Assembly: GCF_032362555.1 (NCBI RefSeq)
Contig: NC_083506.1
Coordinates: forward strand, 2,589,501 to 2,653,500
From: Amyelois transitella
Taxonomy: Eukaryota > Arthropoda > Insecta > Lepidoptera > Pyralidae
Direction: 5' to 3'
DNA length: 64,000 nucleotides
Made by a program: the position numbers and the translations under genes. Shown piece after piece: positions 13,801 to 25,200 of this stretch. The notes under the pieces were generated by a model, which saw only the letters and a program-made list of their open reading frames with translations, had not been told where the DNA came from and did no database searches. Position 1 is the first letter of the stretch; each line of letters starts with the position of its first letter.

Positions 13801-16349
13801 AGTTTTTCCTGCCCCACTGAAAATGCAAATTAATAATTATTTGTTACAACTTATGTTATTATTCAAGTTCCCAGAGGTGATCAAAAAATAATGTTTCGTA
13901 AATTCTTTGTAAGGAAACCCTCTTTTAAATGTTGACCTTCAAGACAAAACAGTCTTCTTGCTCCTGTCAGTAATATTTGGATACATCTCACACCTCTTTG
14001 GAGAGAATAACTGGGTGCGCAGGATTAGTCAGATTTTTACACGAAGCTTTCTTCGTCTGACCTAAACTATGATTGGAAAAAAGATAAAATGTATAGATCA
14101 CGGTTGAACTATCAACATTATGTTTCAAAATCACCTAATTTATTAAAGCTGTATTTTTTTATCCCGAAGGCCCGTAAGTATATAATTGATCAGTGTTACA
14201 TTAAATCATTACCTTGGGCCGATGACAGCTGCGAATTCATTTTCACGGATACAACCTGAAACTAATAATAAACCTAAAATGAGTATAACATCCCAACCGG
14301 GTAAAGATCGATAACTGATCGATTTTTCATTGTTATTATACTTATTTTTTTATAGTTATTATAAAAAATAAGTATAATATAAATGTATTGTTGGTGGTAT
14401 TAAGTTCAGTTCATGACATTTTAGTACAATTTGTATTAAACTTTACTAGATTCTTCAAATGGAAAAAAATATTTGTTTATTTTGACAATTGGCTGTGTCT
14501 GACACCAAAATATTCTGGGAAAATTATAACAACTAGTGATTTTGCTCTTTCTTAAAAATTAGTATAGACCTACCATTATCAAGTATCAAATTCTTTGGTC
14601 TGTTAGGCCTCCGCCGCCACCAAGACTTTTCTTCTTTAGTCCACACTTTAAGTTTGTTTATTCTGATCACAACATTGCTTTCTGTTTCTGTATCTTCCTG
14701 CAATATAAACAAAGTATTTACAGTAAAGTATAACGACCTCAGCCATAATAATACTGACAAACTGTTTATTCATAAAGAGTATCTTAACATTAGTATGTGT
14801 CTTATAAAAATGAAATTGAACTGTTGGTGTGTGTCCCGAGTACATACTCATCTTTGCGGAGAGGAGCCAGGGGTGCGCCTTTACGATCATGATCCTGGAT
14901 AGGGTGACTAAGGTTTTTACACGAAGCGAGTCCCATCTCACCTTCGCGACCTTTTTTGAGGGTAACCTAAATCTTATTGGAGCATGATTACACATTCAGT
15001 TGCCTTATATGTAGGTTTACTCGCGATGTTTTCCTTTGCCGTAAGAGCATCGGTTAGCACATAAACTAATGTAAGCACATAACTCAGTAAGGTGTGATTT
15101 GAACCTGGTCCCCCATCCCCCAAACGCAATATTTTTTATTCATAAAAAGTATCTAAACATATTATGTGTCCTACAAAATGCCTAACACAAATTTCACAAC
15201 TAAGTATAACTCCACAGAAATTGGTAACATTGACGACTATTAATCACTAAACTATTAATATATAATAATATAATCGATTCCATTAACAAAATACAGAATG
15301 CGCATATGTAATAGATTTACCTACACCAACGGCCATTAAAAATTAATTATGCATTCCAGTGACAATTAACGAAAAAATTATAAATATTTTCATTGATAAA
15401 TTCAATCAGAATTTTTATTTCAACTTGGGGATTTTTAAGGCAAGAGTGAATAGGCATTATTTTAGCTAGCGTGCACCACCTTAGGCCTCATCTCGCTTAT
15501 CACCAAGCAGACTGAGGTTAAACGTACTCAAATTATAATAAAAAATAGTGTTAAGTAAATAATAAGTATAAAAAAATATATAACCATAAGTTAATACTAC
15601 AAAGTCATAGAATACAATCCAAACGTTCTCGGAGATGTAGGTGTGGTGATTAAGTACATATTTCACCTCCCGTTCAGAAAGTCTAAGTAGCAAAATGTTC
15701 AGAAATTCTCTCTGTCTGTATGTATGTACGCGCATAACATGATAACTATTGCTTTGATTCAAATGCAGTATTGTATGATATGTTAGTCTTGGTCCAACTT
15801 ATGAAATGGTATAGAAAAATTTCTTTCCTTAACCCTCTAAGGGGGCAATACATTGTCGTCGAACCAAGTCGACGGCAACAGCTAGTTACGTAACATAATA
15901 TGCGTTTTCTATAGACACAAGTTTATATTCCATTTTGGTTCTGTATTAATCAAGGCCATCGAGACCTGAGACGCAGTTCACGTCTTTATCCCTTACGGGG
16001 AAGACAATGACAACAGTCTTATAAAGACTGAAAGACCACGTTCAGCTGACTATTAGAGGATGACTTTAAGATGAAATTGAAATATCAAATAGTGACACCT
16101 TGCTAGCCCATCGCATAAAAGAAGAATCCCAAGTTTCAAGATATCCATTTGGCAAGAGATGTAGCGGTCCCATTCTAAAGTGCCGCGAACCACACGGTTC
16201 TACCAAGTAGTCTCATTTAGTATTGAGTCGTGGCTAGTAAAAAATGTAGTCTCTGCCTTCCCCTTCAGGAAAGAGGCGTTATTTTTTGTACATATTCATA
16301 TATTAATGCAAAGTTAAAAAATTGAAATAAATACCTGTATTAAATCCAT
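7883..16349 (-). CDS. bw: ABCG half-transporter, Brown-like
   Basis: Complete minus-strand gene, 587 residues. Coding exons in transcript order: 16349-16335 (MDLIQ), 14697-14574, 14255-14213, 13816-13639, 13058-12909, 12520-12282, 11800-11642, 10665-10560, 10216-9992, 9456-9321, 8988-8782, 8064-7883. Lengths sum to 1764, in frame throughout. Seen: Walker A GPSGAGKT (59-66), Q-loop VPQFD, signature LSGGE (157-161), Walker B ILICDEPTTGLDS (from 177), H-loop histidine 214, then an ABCG membrane domain with TQRGIQDIRG, an RRE-G-YS-AYY stretch, an extracellular IDCPSNSTTPC loop and C-terminus GYAY. The TQR/QD/SYG and IDCP...PC features agree with fly Brown as recalled. Brown pairs with White to move pteridine or ommochrome precursors into pigment granules. 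The first exon rests only on an ATG plus donor CAG|gtattt. Family certain; Brown assignment likely. Confidence 0.85.
8065..8781. other. Intron before the last brown-like exon
   Basis: About 0.7 kb of AT-rich sequence between the last two brown-like exons. No repeat or exon was recognised. Confidence 0.5.
9878..9970 (+). repeat. LINE 3' tail, family E
   Basis: Reads TTGACTGGTAG, then GCATTAAGTCCGCCAATTGT, then a T-rich stretch and an AATAAAG signal. Related copies occur at 24029-24185 and 48537-48655 (minus) and 31772-31892 (plus). This is the usual form of a polyadenylated non-LTR retrotransposon tail. Confidence 0.6.
11358..11477. mobile_element. MITE with GC-rich terminal inverted repeats (copy 1)
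   Basis: The left end reads CATGACACGCGCGACGC and the right end, reverse-complemented, reads CATAACACGCGCGACGC. Inside both ends is a T-rich run and an ATCGC-type block, and the centre contains a TTATTATTATGA stretch. The same design is seen at 41243-41375. No transposase is encoded. Confidence 0.65.
12121..12268 (-). repeat. Interspersed repeat family A
   Basis: Reverse form of the window's most frequent repeat. Hallmarks are TAGCAACCCGTCACTATTTG, CAGTCTTTTCAAGA, TTGGCTCTGTCTA, then AAGGGATATA and a TATG microsatellite. Other copies: 15970-16210, 22745-22895, 26065-26255, 35846-36030, 36829-37352, 41700-41930, 49136-49330, 51170-51305, 53765-54030, 55790-55930 and 56225-56350. Confidence 0.7.
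13463..13529. repeat. Perfect 28-bp inverted repeat
   Basis: Two 28-bp arms (13463-13490 and 13502-13529) are exact reverse complements around an 11-base loop. It lies in a brown-like intron. It would extrude as a hairpin or fold in the transcript. Confidence 0.85.
14838..15122. repeat. Interspersed repeat family G in brown intron 1
   Basis: Contains GAGAGGAGCCAGGGGTGCGC, then GATCATGATCCTGG, TTTTTACACGAAGCG and a later GATTTGAACCTGG segment. Related pieces are at about 13985, 32740, 42005, 54935, 56495 and 62755. The rest of this 1.6-kb intron (14698-16334) shows nothing recognisable. Confidence 0.5.
15970..16290 (+). repeat. Family A repeat followed by a family B tail
   Basis: A diverged family A copy (15970-16210) ending in the CCGCGAACCACACGG block, then a short family B tail at 16240-16290. 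It ends about 45 bases from the first brown-like coding exon. Confidence 0.5.
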
Positions 16350-17015
16350 AATAATGTTAACTGCACTTAAAAATCACAACACAGCCAAACTTGTAAGAAT
16401 GAAACATAAAATAAATCTAAATCTTGATTCCTAACGACGTTCGCATAATGAGAGGCGACATTATGGAATGTTATCATAATTTAAATATGATAGCGACTGC
16501 AATTCATTGTTGTTTGAGGATTTTCGTTTATACACTGACATAGTTGTGATGTTTGCATAGTACACCTGAGTGTGTATGAATAAATAAAATATTATCAAAA
16601 TACGATCAAGGAAAAAGGCTTACTTACATACATAAACTTTATTCTTCATATAGGCGATGGGCCGTCACTATTTGAGTCTCAATTCCATCTTAAACCGAAC
16701 AGCACAATGGCCTTTCAGTCTTTTCAAGTCTTCAAAGAGATGTCAAAAATGTCTAAGAATCTATAAACCACAAAAACTTTTGAAAGGATTGGATAATCGA
16801 GTCATCTCGTACGGAACGTATCAACCTTACCTTGTTTGTTATTCAATATTGGATTAGGCATTTGTCTACAATCTAATTTTATGGTAAGTGACGATAAAGA
16901 CGAAAATTTAGTTTTAGTTACATGGCCATCCAAGATATACCCATATTTATTGTACTTTTGAATGTTCGCGGCCTGTAGGTACTTGTCACTGCGACTGAAC
17001 TTATTCTGTTATATT

Positions 17016-17460
17016 ATGGCTTCCACCGGACTTCCGGTGAGTGACTGTTTACAAATTTTGATGTTTTTCTTTTAGATTAACTTCAAACTTCTGGACTCAC
17101 TAAAGCAGTTCTGCAAAGGATTTGGGGGTTTATGTACTATTTATAGTGTATACAATTTTTCACTACTTGAAACTTTCGGAGTGATTTTTCGCTGTCTGAT
17201 TCACGCAGTTTTCTGCGGAGCTGTCAATTTAGATGAAAAAGTTATGGTGAAAAGATATCTTTGCCTACCCATCCGGAGAAAAATGATTTTGTAGTGGCTG
17301 ATGGTAAAATAAATATATATATATATATTTTATTTTCTTTTATATATTTTTATTTATATACATATATTTTACATTTTACAGACAATTTGCACAGAATCCC
17401 AGTGTGCCTTTCACCGGAGTGACTTACAATCTCATGAAAAGTGAGGACAAGGAATATTGA
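17016..17460 (+). CDS. Possible small gene of unknown function
   Basis: Three pieces look like exons between the brown-like 5' end and the Rab32 3' end. An ATG at 17016 encodes MASTGLP and meets a strong donor, CCG|gtgagt, at 17036. A pyrimidine-tract acceptor leads into a frame starting INFKLLDSLKQF at 17076. A third acceptor at 17381 opens a frame ending NPSVPFTGVTYNLMK and then SEDKEY-stop at 17460. I could not find a phase-2 donor to join the second and third pieces convincingly; the only candidate lies inside a family B-like remnant. The product is not recognised. Confidence 0.25.
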
Positions 17461-19246
17461 ATAGTAAAAAATAATTTCAGTAAATATTTTATTAAATGTA
17501 CATAACATTCACTCTCTCATGTAGTAAGTAGATAATACTTAAACAAATTACAACGGCATCATAAAATTACAAATTATAATTAGGTACTTATAATTATACC
17601 TATATCATTATGACTTTAGCCGGGATGGCACTAGACGATTCCCTGATAACGATAACATATCTTCAAGTTATAAAAATAACACATCAACTTCAATCATTTT
17701 GGAAAAATCATAACAAATTTATTTTTGTTATATTTATTTTTATGTGCAATAAAGAGTTTACAAACAAACAAACAAACAAAACAAAATTTCAATCTTAAAA
17801 AACTTTTTTTGCGGAATCGCTTGTCAATCAAATATTACATCAGTTATTGTTCAAAAATTTGTTCAAGTTTATAAATGTTAATTAAAACAACTTTGTCAAT
17901 AAATTTTTTTGTCAAACATATGTAGATATATTTTTATGCATTAAATAAGGCGGAAAAATTAAAGTCTGTATTTTGATACATTCTGTGATTACATTTTGAA
18001 ACATTTCGTAATTTAAATCAAAAGAAAACATTCTACGCTAAAAAAAAATTAACTTGCAAAATAGTGGCCATGTTTTCAATATAATGTTAGTATTTTTTCC
18101 CGCTTTGTACCAAAATATAATAATAAATCTCTTGATCGGACTATGACGACTTAACATTTGAGAAGTTTTGTACACAATATTTGAATATTACTATTACACT
18201 AGTAAAGTAACTTTTCTTTACCTTCGCTCAAGGGTTTAATAAAAAAAGCTTCAGTCAATATAAGAACAGATGATAGTTCATTTCATGGTTTCGCTTTAAA
18301 AAATAATGTTTGTTGTCAATGACTGATAACTCTATAAATATTTTGGGCGGATCTTTAAAAATTTACATTACAATAGCTTTTTATTTAATCTTTTTATATG
18401 TATGTCTACGAAATATCACTATAATAAAAAAAAATTAAAAGCGAAAAAATGGACAGTAAGATTTTTACATAAGAATTTTGAAGAGAAAAAGTAAGAGTTT
18501 CAAATCTAAAAAAAAAATCCAAACTGACAAAGAAACTTCAAACTTACTTTTGTAATTTAATCATATAACTAACAATAAAGAAAGAGTCTGAATCAGCAAA
18601 AAAAAAATATTTTAAAAAGAGTCTGAAACAGCAAAAAAAAAATGGTTTACAACGCAACTAATTATTATAGTAATAACGATCAACGGACTATTCCGTATTC
18701 ACCCTATGACTGTTCGTCCTATTCATAACTTTTTCTAACTATAAAAATTTCTTATAATTTCCAATAATCATTTTTACTTTCTTGGTTTTTATTTTTTGTA
18801 TTTAAAGTCAAGAACATAAATTACTTAATGAACATTTTCAGAAGAGGTAAAAGACGATAGAATAATTAACAGTATGGTACAGAAATGGATTTTTATTTAA
18901 GTAGTAAGCATTTTTTTAAGTTAATTTGAAATAAATTTTTATTATCCTTTTCACAATTAACCAAAATAGAAGTAATTATTTAAAAATAAAAATAGAATCT
19001 TTGAAATCATTTTTTTCTTACAATTTGATTTTAATTAAAATATATTCATTTTCACACAATAGGACGAATCGACACAAAATGAACACCGAATCAACCTTTC
19101 TATAAAAATTAAAAATTCGAACATAATTTTGGACTCAAATCTCATCATCAAAGCGCTTCGACGTAAGCCCTTGTGCCCAACATTTGTCATTGCCGTCAGA
19201 CCAGCCTCGAAGGCTCATGGTAAGCATTGTCCAGGGTGAGGATGGG
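17461..19246. other. AT-rich sequence, probably Rab32 3' UTR and spacer
   Basis: Extremely AT-rich and downstream of the minus-strand Rab32 stop at 19247. It contains a small direct repeat (GAGTCTGAA-CAGCAAAAAA, about 18585-18640) and a LINE-like tail with CAATAAAG at about 17747. No coding exon was seen. Confidence 0.4.
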
Positions 19247-22200
19247 TCAGCACGAGCACGCCTTGCTGCCTCCGGCGCGGCTGTTCTCGCCGTTAGCGAT
19301 TTTGTGGTCAAGCGCGAACCGCTCGGAATCTTTGCTGTCGTTACTTTGTAGGAGTTTGTCATTTAGCAGAATCTGAAAAAAAAACCAGAAAACAATGCTT
19401 TTACATATCACTTTTCTATCTATTACAACAGTCACGATACCCGAAGCCTTAGGTTAATGGCTTAATTTTTTGATTCGTTTATTTTACTCTGAAATATAGT
19501 TTTTTTTTCACGAAAAGTATATAACTTTTTCGGGCCTTCTCGTTAATTAAATATAGTCATATTAAATAATACACGTAAGTACAAACATAATGACTATCTT
19601 ATCATTGCCGTATAAGACTTGTTAGTGTTCATTCCAGGGGCCGTTGTACGAAATGTATGTCACTATATGTCTCCGATGTAATTTGATAATGCTATCTACA
19701 AATCTCCAAAACTTTCAGTAATTATCTGCCTGTCGTATTAAAGAATGAAAGTCAACAATGAGATGCATGATGCGACAAAATGTGATATGATGGTATCAAA
19801 ACAAACACTTGCAACGTCAAATTCGTCTTCATGAATAGGTACTATAAAAAACATACTGTCTACAACGTAAACGTAACGTAAGACGTAATCATATGTATGT
19901 GTGTATGTACTGATTGACCGACATATTAACGCTGACTATGCGTTGATATGTCGGTCAAAAATCATTGCCTTTTTTTATTTTTAAAATTAGGCATATTAAA
20001 GTTGCTCTAAGTGCTCTAGAGGTGCACTCAGAGTTCTCAAAATATACAGGCTTTAATGCCGGCAGCATAGTATATTCTTGAATAATATTATCCCGCATTC
20101 TATACTAAAAATCGATACTCGACCATACGGAAAAAACCATAACAAAATAGATAGCAATACACCATAGAAAAAAAAACTAAGACGAACATGGGCCACTTTC
20201 TAGTAATGTCCACACGGACGACTATTCCATAAATTAGACGAGATAAAACACTTCAAGATCCAATAAAACCGAATCTAGCCGAAACTGGTTCCCAGAATAA
20301 GTTAATGGATTTGGATTTATGGTACGATCCGATGGAACACCAGTTAGAGTTTTAATTAATACAAAAATTACTGCATTCGACATATTTACTCAGTTTAAGT
20401 TATCTGGGAAAATGTAAGGTTTCTAGTTAAATTAAGTTTACTTGTGTTCAAATAAAAAATCATGTTTTATTTGTTTGTAACGACGATTGTTTGTGTCCAA
20501 CTATATTTTCCTAGGTATTTTGGACATGCAGTCATGAAAATTTCGGCAAATCTGCTCATACACAATAGATATACATGAAAGAACATCTTTATATTATACG
20601 GGGTAGACAGAGCCAACAGTCTTGAAAAGAATGAAAGGTTACGATCAGTTGTATAGCTTATTGATAGAATGACAGTCAACTACTTAGTACAAATCATTAA
20701 GCCTAACAGCTGAACTTGGTCTCAGTCTGCATCAGTCTTTCAAGACTGCTGGCTCTGTCTACCCCGCAAGGTATATAGACGTGATTATATAAATAAATAA
20801 GATTCAAATACTAAGTGAAAAGGTTGGTCCATCGCCCAAAACAGAGAATCCCACGATTATTAACCTTTCCCTTGATTACCATAACATGTTAACAAAATAC
20901 CAATATTACTATAAGTGTATGTATGTTGAAAATAAAAAGTCAGATATTAATAAATAAATAAATATATACGGGACAAATTACACAGATTGAGTTAGCCTCG
21001 AAGTAAGTTCGAGACTTGTGTTACGAGATACTAACTCAACGATACTATATTTTATAATAAATAGTTAGATAAACATACAAGTCCCAGACCAATCAGGGAA
21101 AGTTCTTTTCTCATCATGCCCTGACCGGGATTCGAACCCGGGACCTCCGTTGTCACAGCTAAGCGTATTACCGCTGCGCCACAGAGGCCGATATAGGGGG
21201 AAGTCCCGTAACGCCGGACGGCAGCTAGCGCCGGACACTCGTACTATTCAAGCGAGTACAAATCAGTTCGATTCAAAATACAAGTGAAAGGGGTGCTGGG
21301 GCATACAGGTACAAGATCACGCGCCGTGCCTCGCCAGCGACGCACACGGCCGCGGCAGGAGTAACCATTTGCTGTTTTAGGCTCGAAATCACGGCGTCAC
21401 CTAAATATCAATGTAAGTTATTCTAGTATATTTATGCATTAACATTTGAGTGGTATTCAAAGATAAAATCAGTACTCGATTGTTATCCGTAAAATGGTAG
21501 AATATTATTACATCTTTTAAACAATTTTAGTAGGTACCATCTAATAAACGAAAATGTGTGTCCCTTAGCACCGGACACTAAGTCGTCCCTTAGTGCCGGA
21601 CAGTAAACATATTGATATTTCTTGTAAGAAATTACGTATTTTATTCTAATTATTTAATTTTGTTTTAGAGTATAAAAGAAAGAAGATAGTTAAAATGGAA
21701 GAGAAGAAAAAGAAAGGATCCTGGGATCCACAGAGCTTACAAACTGCTATTGATAAAGTTATGTCAAAAGAACTGAGTGTATGACAAGCTGCAATGCGAT
21801 ACAATATTCCTAAAAGCACTATACATTAAATAAAGGCCCTAAATCGAGAAGAAAAAAAAAAACAAAAAATTAGGTAGATTCACTAACACCTTCTCAGCAG
21901 AGTATGAAGAAGTCTTGGTGGACCACATTAAAGATTTATCAAATAGATGCATGCCGCTCATGAAAAAGAAGTTTCTAAAATTAGCATACGACTTAGCTGA
22001 AGTCATGAAGATTCCTCATCGATTTAATAAAGAAAAAGGCAGTGCTGATAAATAAAAAATAAAAGTCGCAATAAAAAATTACGACTTCATGAAAAGGCAT
22101 TCTGACATTTCGTTGAGAACACCGGAATCGACAAGCATGATGCGCCCCGTAGGATTTAACAAACCACGCGTGGATCTCTTCTACGACAACCTTGAAAAGC

Positions 22201-25200
22201 TGATGAAACAGTACAACATTCACACCCTCAAGAATTTATAACTGTGATGAAACTGGTGTCAGTTGCGTGCACAAATATTCGTCCGGTTCTAGGTGCCACT
22301 TTTTAAAATTATGTTTTTTGTTACCAAAGTTTGTTTGATAGTATTCATTATGTTTTAGCAGAGGTTGCATTTTTGTTAAATTAATTTGATTTCTAACTTT
22401 GTTATCTAATATAAGTCATAATTTTATAAACATTCCTTAAATATTTTATGTTTTATTTTGAAATAACCTTAGGTGTCCGCCACTGGGGGACTTCCCCCTA
22501 TGTATGTATTTTATTTAAGTACCTAAGATTTCCACTCCTATTATCTGTCGGAGGTTAACAATGTTAACGGTAGTGTATCAAATCGTCTCATTTTATACAT
22601 AATTGTTATCTGACATCGACCCTGGAGTAAGTCTGCAGATGACCCTAACGACCATAGTAACAATTAACGGGCCATGCAATATGTAGGTAAGGTGATGTTT
22701 TTCTGTAAATACTAGTTATATGTAAGGGATAAGCGTATGAACTTAGGATTCTCCTTTTAGGCGATAGGCAAGCAACCTGTCACCAAATGAATCTCAATTC
22801 TATCATTAAGCCAAACAGCGCTGAACGTGGCCTATCAGTCTTTTTAAGACCGTTAGCTCTGTCTACCCCGTAAAAGATATAGACGTGACTATATGTATGG
22901 ATATTAAAAACAAAGACAACCTCAAAAAGGATTAATAAAATACTCGCAAGGATATTAACTGGAGTAACTTCAACAATGAGAGAGAGAGAGAGAGAGAGAG
23001 AGATATCTAACCTTATTGACTAACGATCTAGCCGCCTCCTCTATATTGATGTTCTCCTTGGCGGAGGTCTCGAACCATCCAGCGAAGCCCTTCTCCCGGC
23101 AGTACTCGTCCATTTTGGCGGGAGAGTTCACTATGCCCTCCTTTTGTTGGTCACACTGGAATGACAGAGGAAATTAAAAAGGCTGCAACGTTTTAAAAAA
23201 AAAATCCATAGACATCGAAATATTGAAAATTAGAAAATCTTTACAATATTATAACTGGAAGTTACAACGACATATAAAGCACTATAGGATGCCCGCGTAA
23301 ATTTTAGTTCAGATTCAAATTCATTATTATGGGATGATAAGACATTTTAATATAATTGTCATGTCTTTTAGTTTCACAGCATTGGATGACGTCAAATAAA
23401 TAACTTAAAACTAAGTTTACTGCCGCTTCCAAAGCGTCAGTGCAGAAGGAGCGGTAACAAACTGCACTGCATCATTTTCTTCAATGACGTCATCTTCACA
23501 ATTATCTAAACTTAGAAAAGAAATGTGGACGAAATTTAAATAATAAAAAATACTAATATTATTTATTTTTTTGAAAGTTTGTGAGTAAGTCAGTATGGAT
23601 GTTTGTTACTCATTCACGCAAAAGCTTCTGACCCGATCACGATGAAATTTGGTATGTAGGTAGCTGAAGACCCAGAATATCATATAGGCTCCTTTTTATC
23701 CCGGAGTTCCCGCGGGATTGAATATTACGTTATGACTAGGTTACCACGTGGACGAAGTAGCGGGCGGCCTCTAGTTATAGATATATGTATTGGCATATAA
23801 CTGAGCGTGGATTGCGTTACAGCAAAATCTTCGTTCACTCTAGTACAAAAACGTAATGTTTGCGCCAATTAATTATCTGTGCGCAATTTCCAATGTAAAA
23901 AAAAAACAAACCTTCCCACCTTTTTTGAACGTTTTTTCGAATACACATCTATTTATCGAGTCCAGAGTTTCATTTCGTCAAAAATTAAAAATCAGGACTA
24001 GTTGTCCTCGTCACGTAACTTACCTTATTAGATAGATAGATAAAATTCTTTATTGCACCATAAGAGTAAAACATACAAAACAACACAAAGCAGACATATA
24101 TGGTACAAAGGCGGACTTATCGCTAAAGCAATCTCTTCCAGTCAACCTTTGGGTGGAAGGAAATCAAACAGGAGATTGGCGTTGGCGCAGAGCAAGAAAA
24201 ATAAATGTTTGAACATAATAAAATACATACATAATATATATCTATATATAATACATACAAATACGCATAAATACAGATAAATACATAAAAATAACATATA
24301 CTTAGGAAAGAGTAGAAAGATAATGAGACCTAACGAGATTTTTGAAACTATCAATAGTCTGGTTACCTTATTAGCCAACAGTATGCACGGTATTGGCGAC
24401 CCGTCCGGCAATTGGACCTTCGCGTCCAGGTCATTCTTCCACTTGACCACCGCGTCGAATGTGGCCACGCGAGACACGTCGAACACTATGAACGCGCCCA
24501 CCGCCTCCTTGTAGTACACCCTGGTCATGTTGCCGAAACGCTCCTGACCTGTGGAGAGTTACATACATCTATACTAATATTATAAAGCTGAAGAGTTTGT
24601 TTGTTTGTTTGAACGCGCTAATCTCAGGAACTTCTGGTACGAATTGAAAAATTCCTTTTGTGTTTAATAGACCATTTATCGAGGAAGGCTTTAGGCTTTA
24701 TTTATCATTACTCTGGAATTATAAGGAGCGAAATAGTGGAAAATGTAAAAAATACGGGGAAAATTATTCCTCCTTGTGGGCTTCAATGATGCCCAAAATA
24801 ACTATTCCACGCGGACGAAGTCGCGGGCACAGCTAGTACATACATAAAATCACGCCTCTTTCCCGGAGGGATAGGCAGAGATTACGTCTTTCCACGAGGA
24901 ATGAAATGTACTTCGAAGCAGATAAAACTGACCCCTAACGGCGATAGATTAATTTTATCTGACCATACCTAGACTACACCATTATGATCACAGTAGTTCT
25001 ATTTGGAATAAAATCCGCATTTCCAAATAGTTCGACTATCGAACTACTGGTAGGACGAGATAGAATAAAGGCTATTATCCTGGATGGATAAGTCAGATGA
25101 TTACATGAAGCATCATCAGTCTGATCACTCGAGGTGAATCAAACACATAATTATTGGACTATGGTAACATTTGCACGCTAACCTTTTAAAATATCCATGA

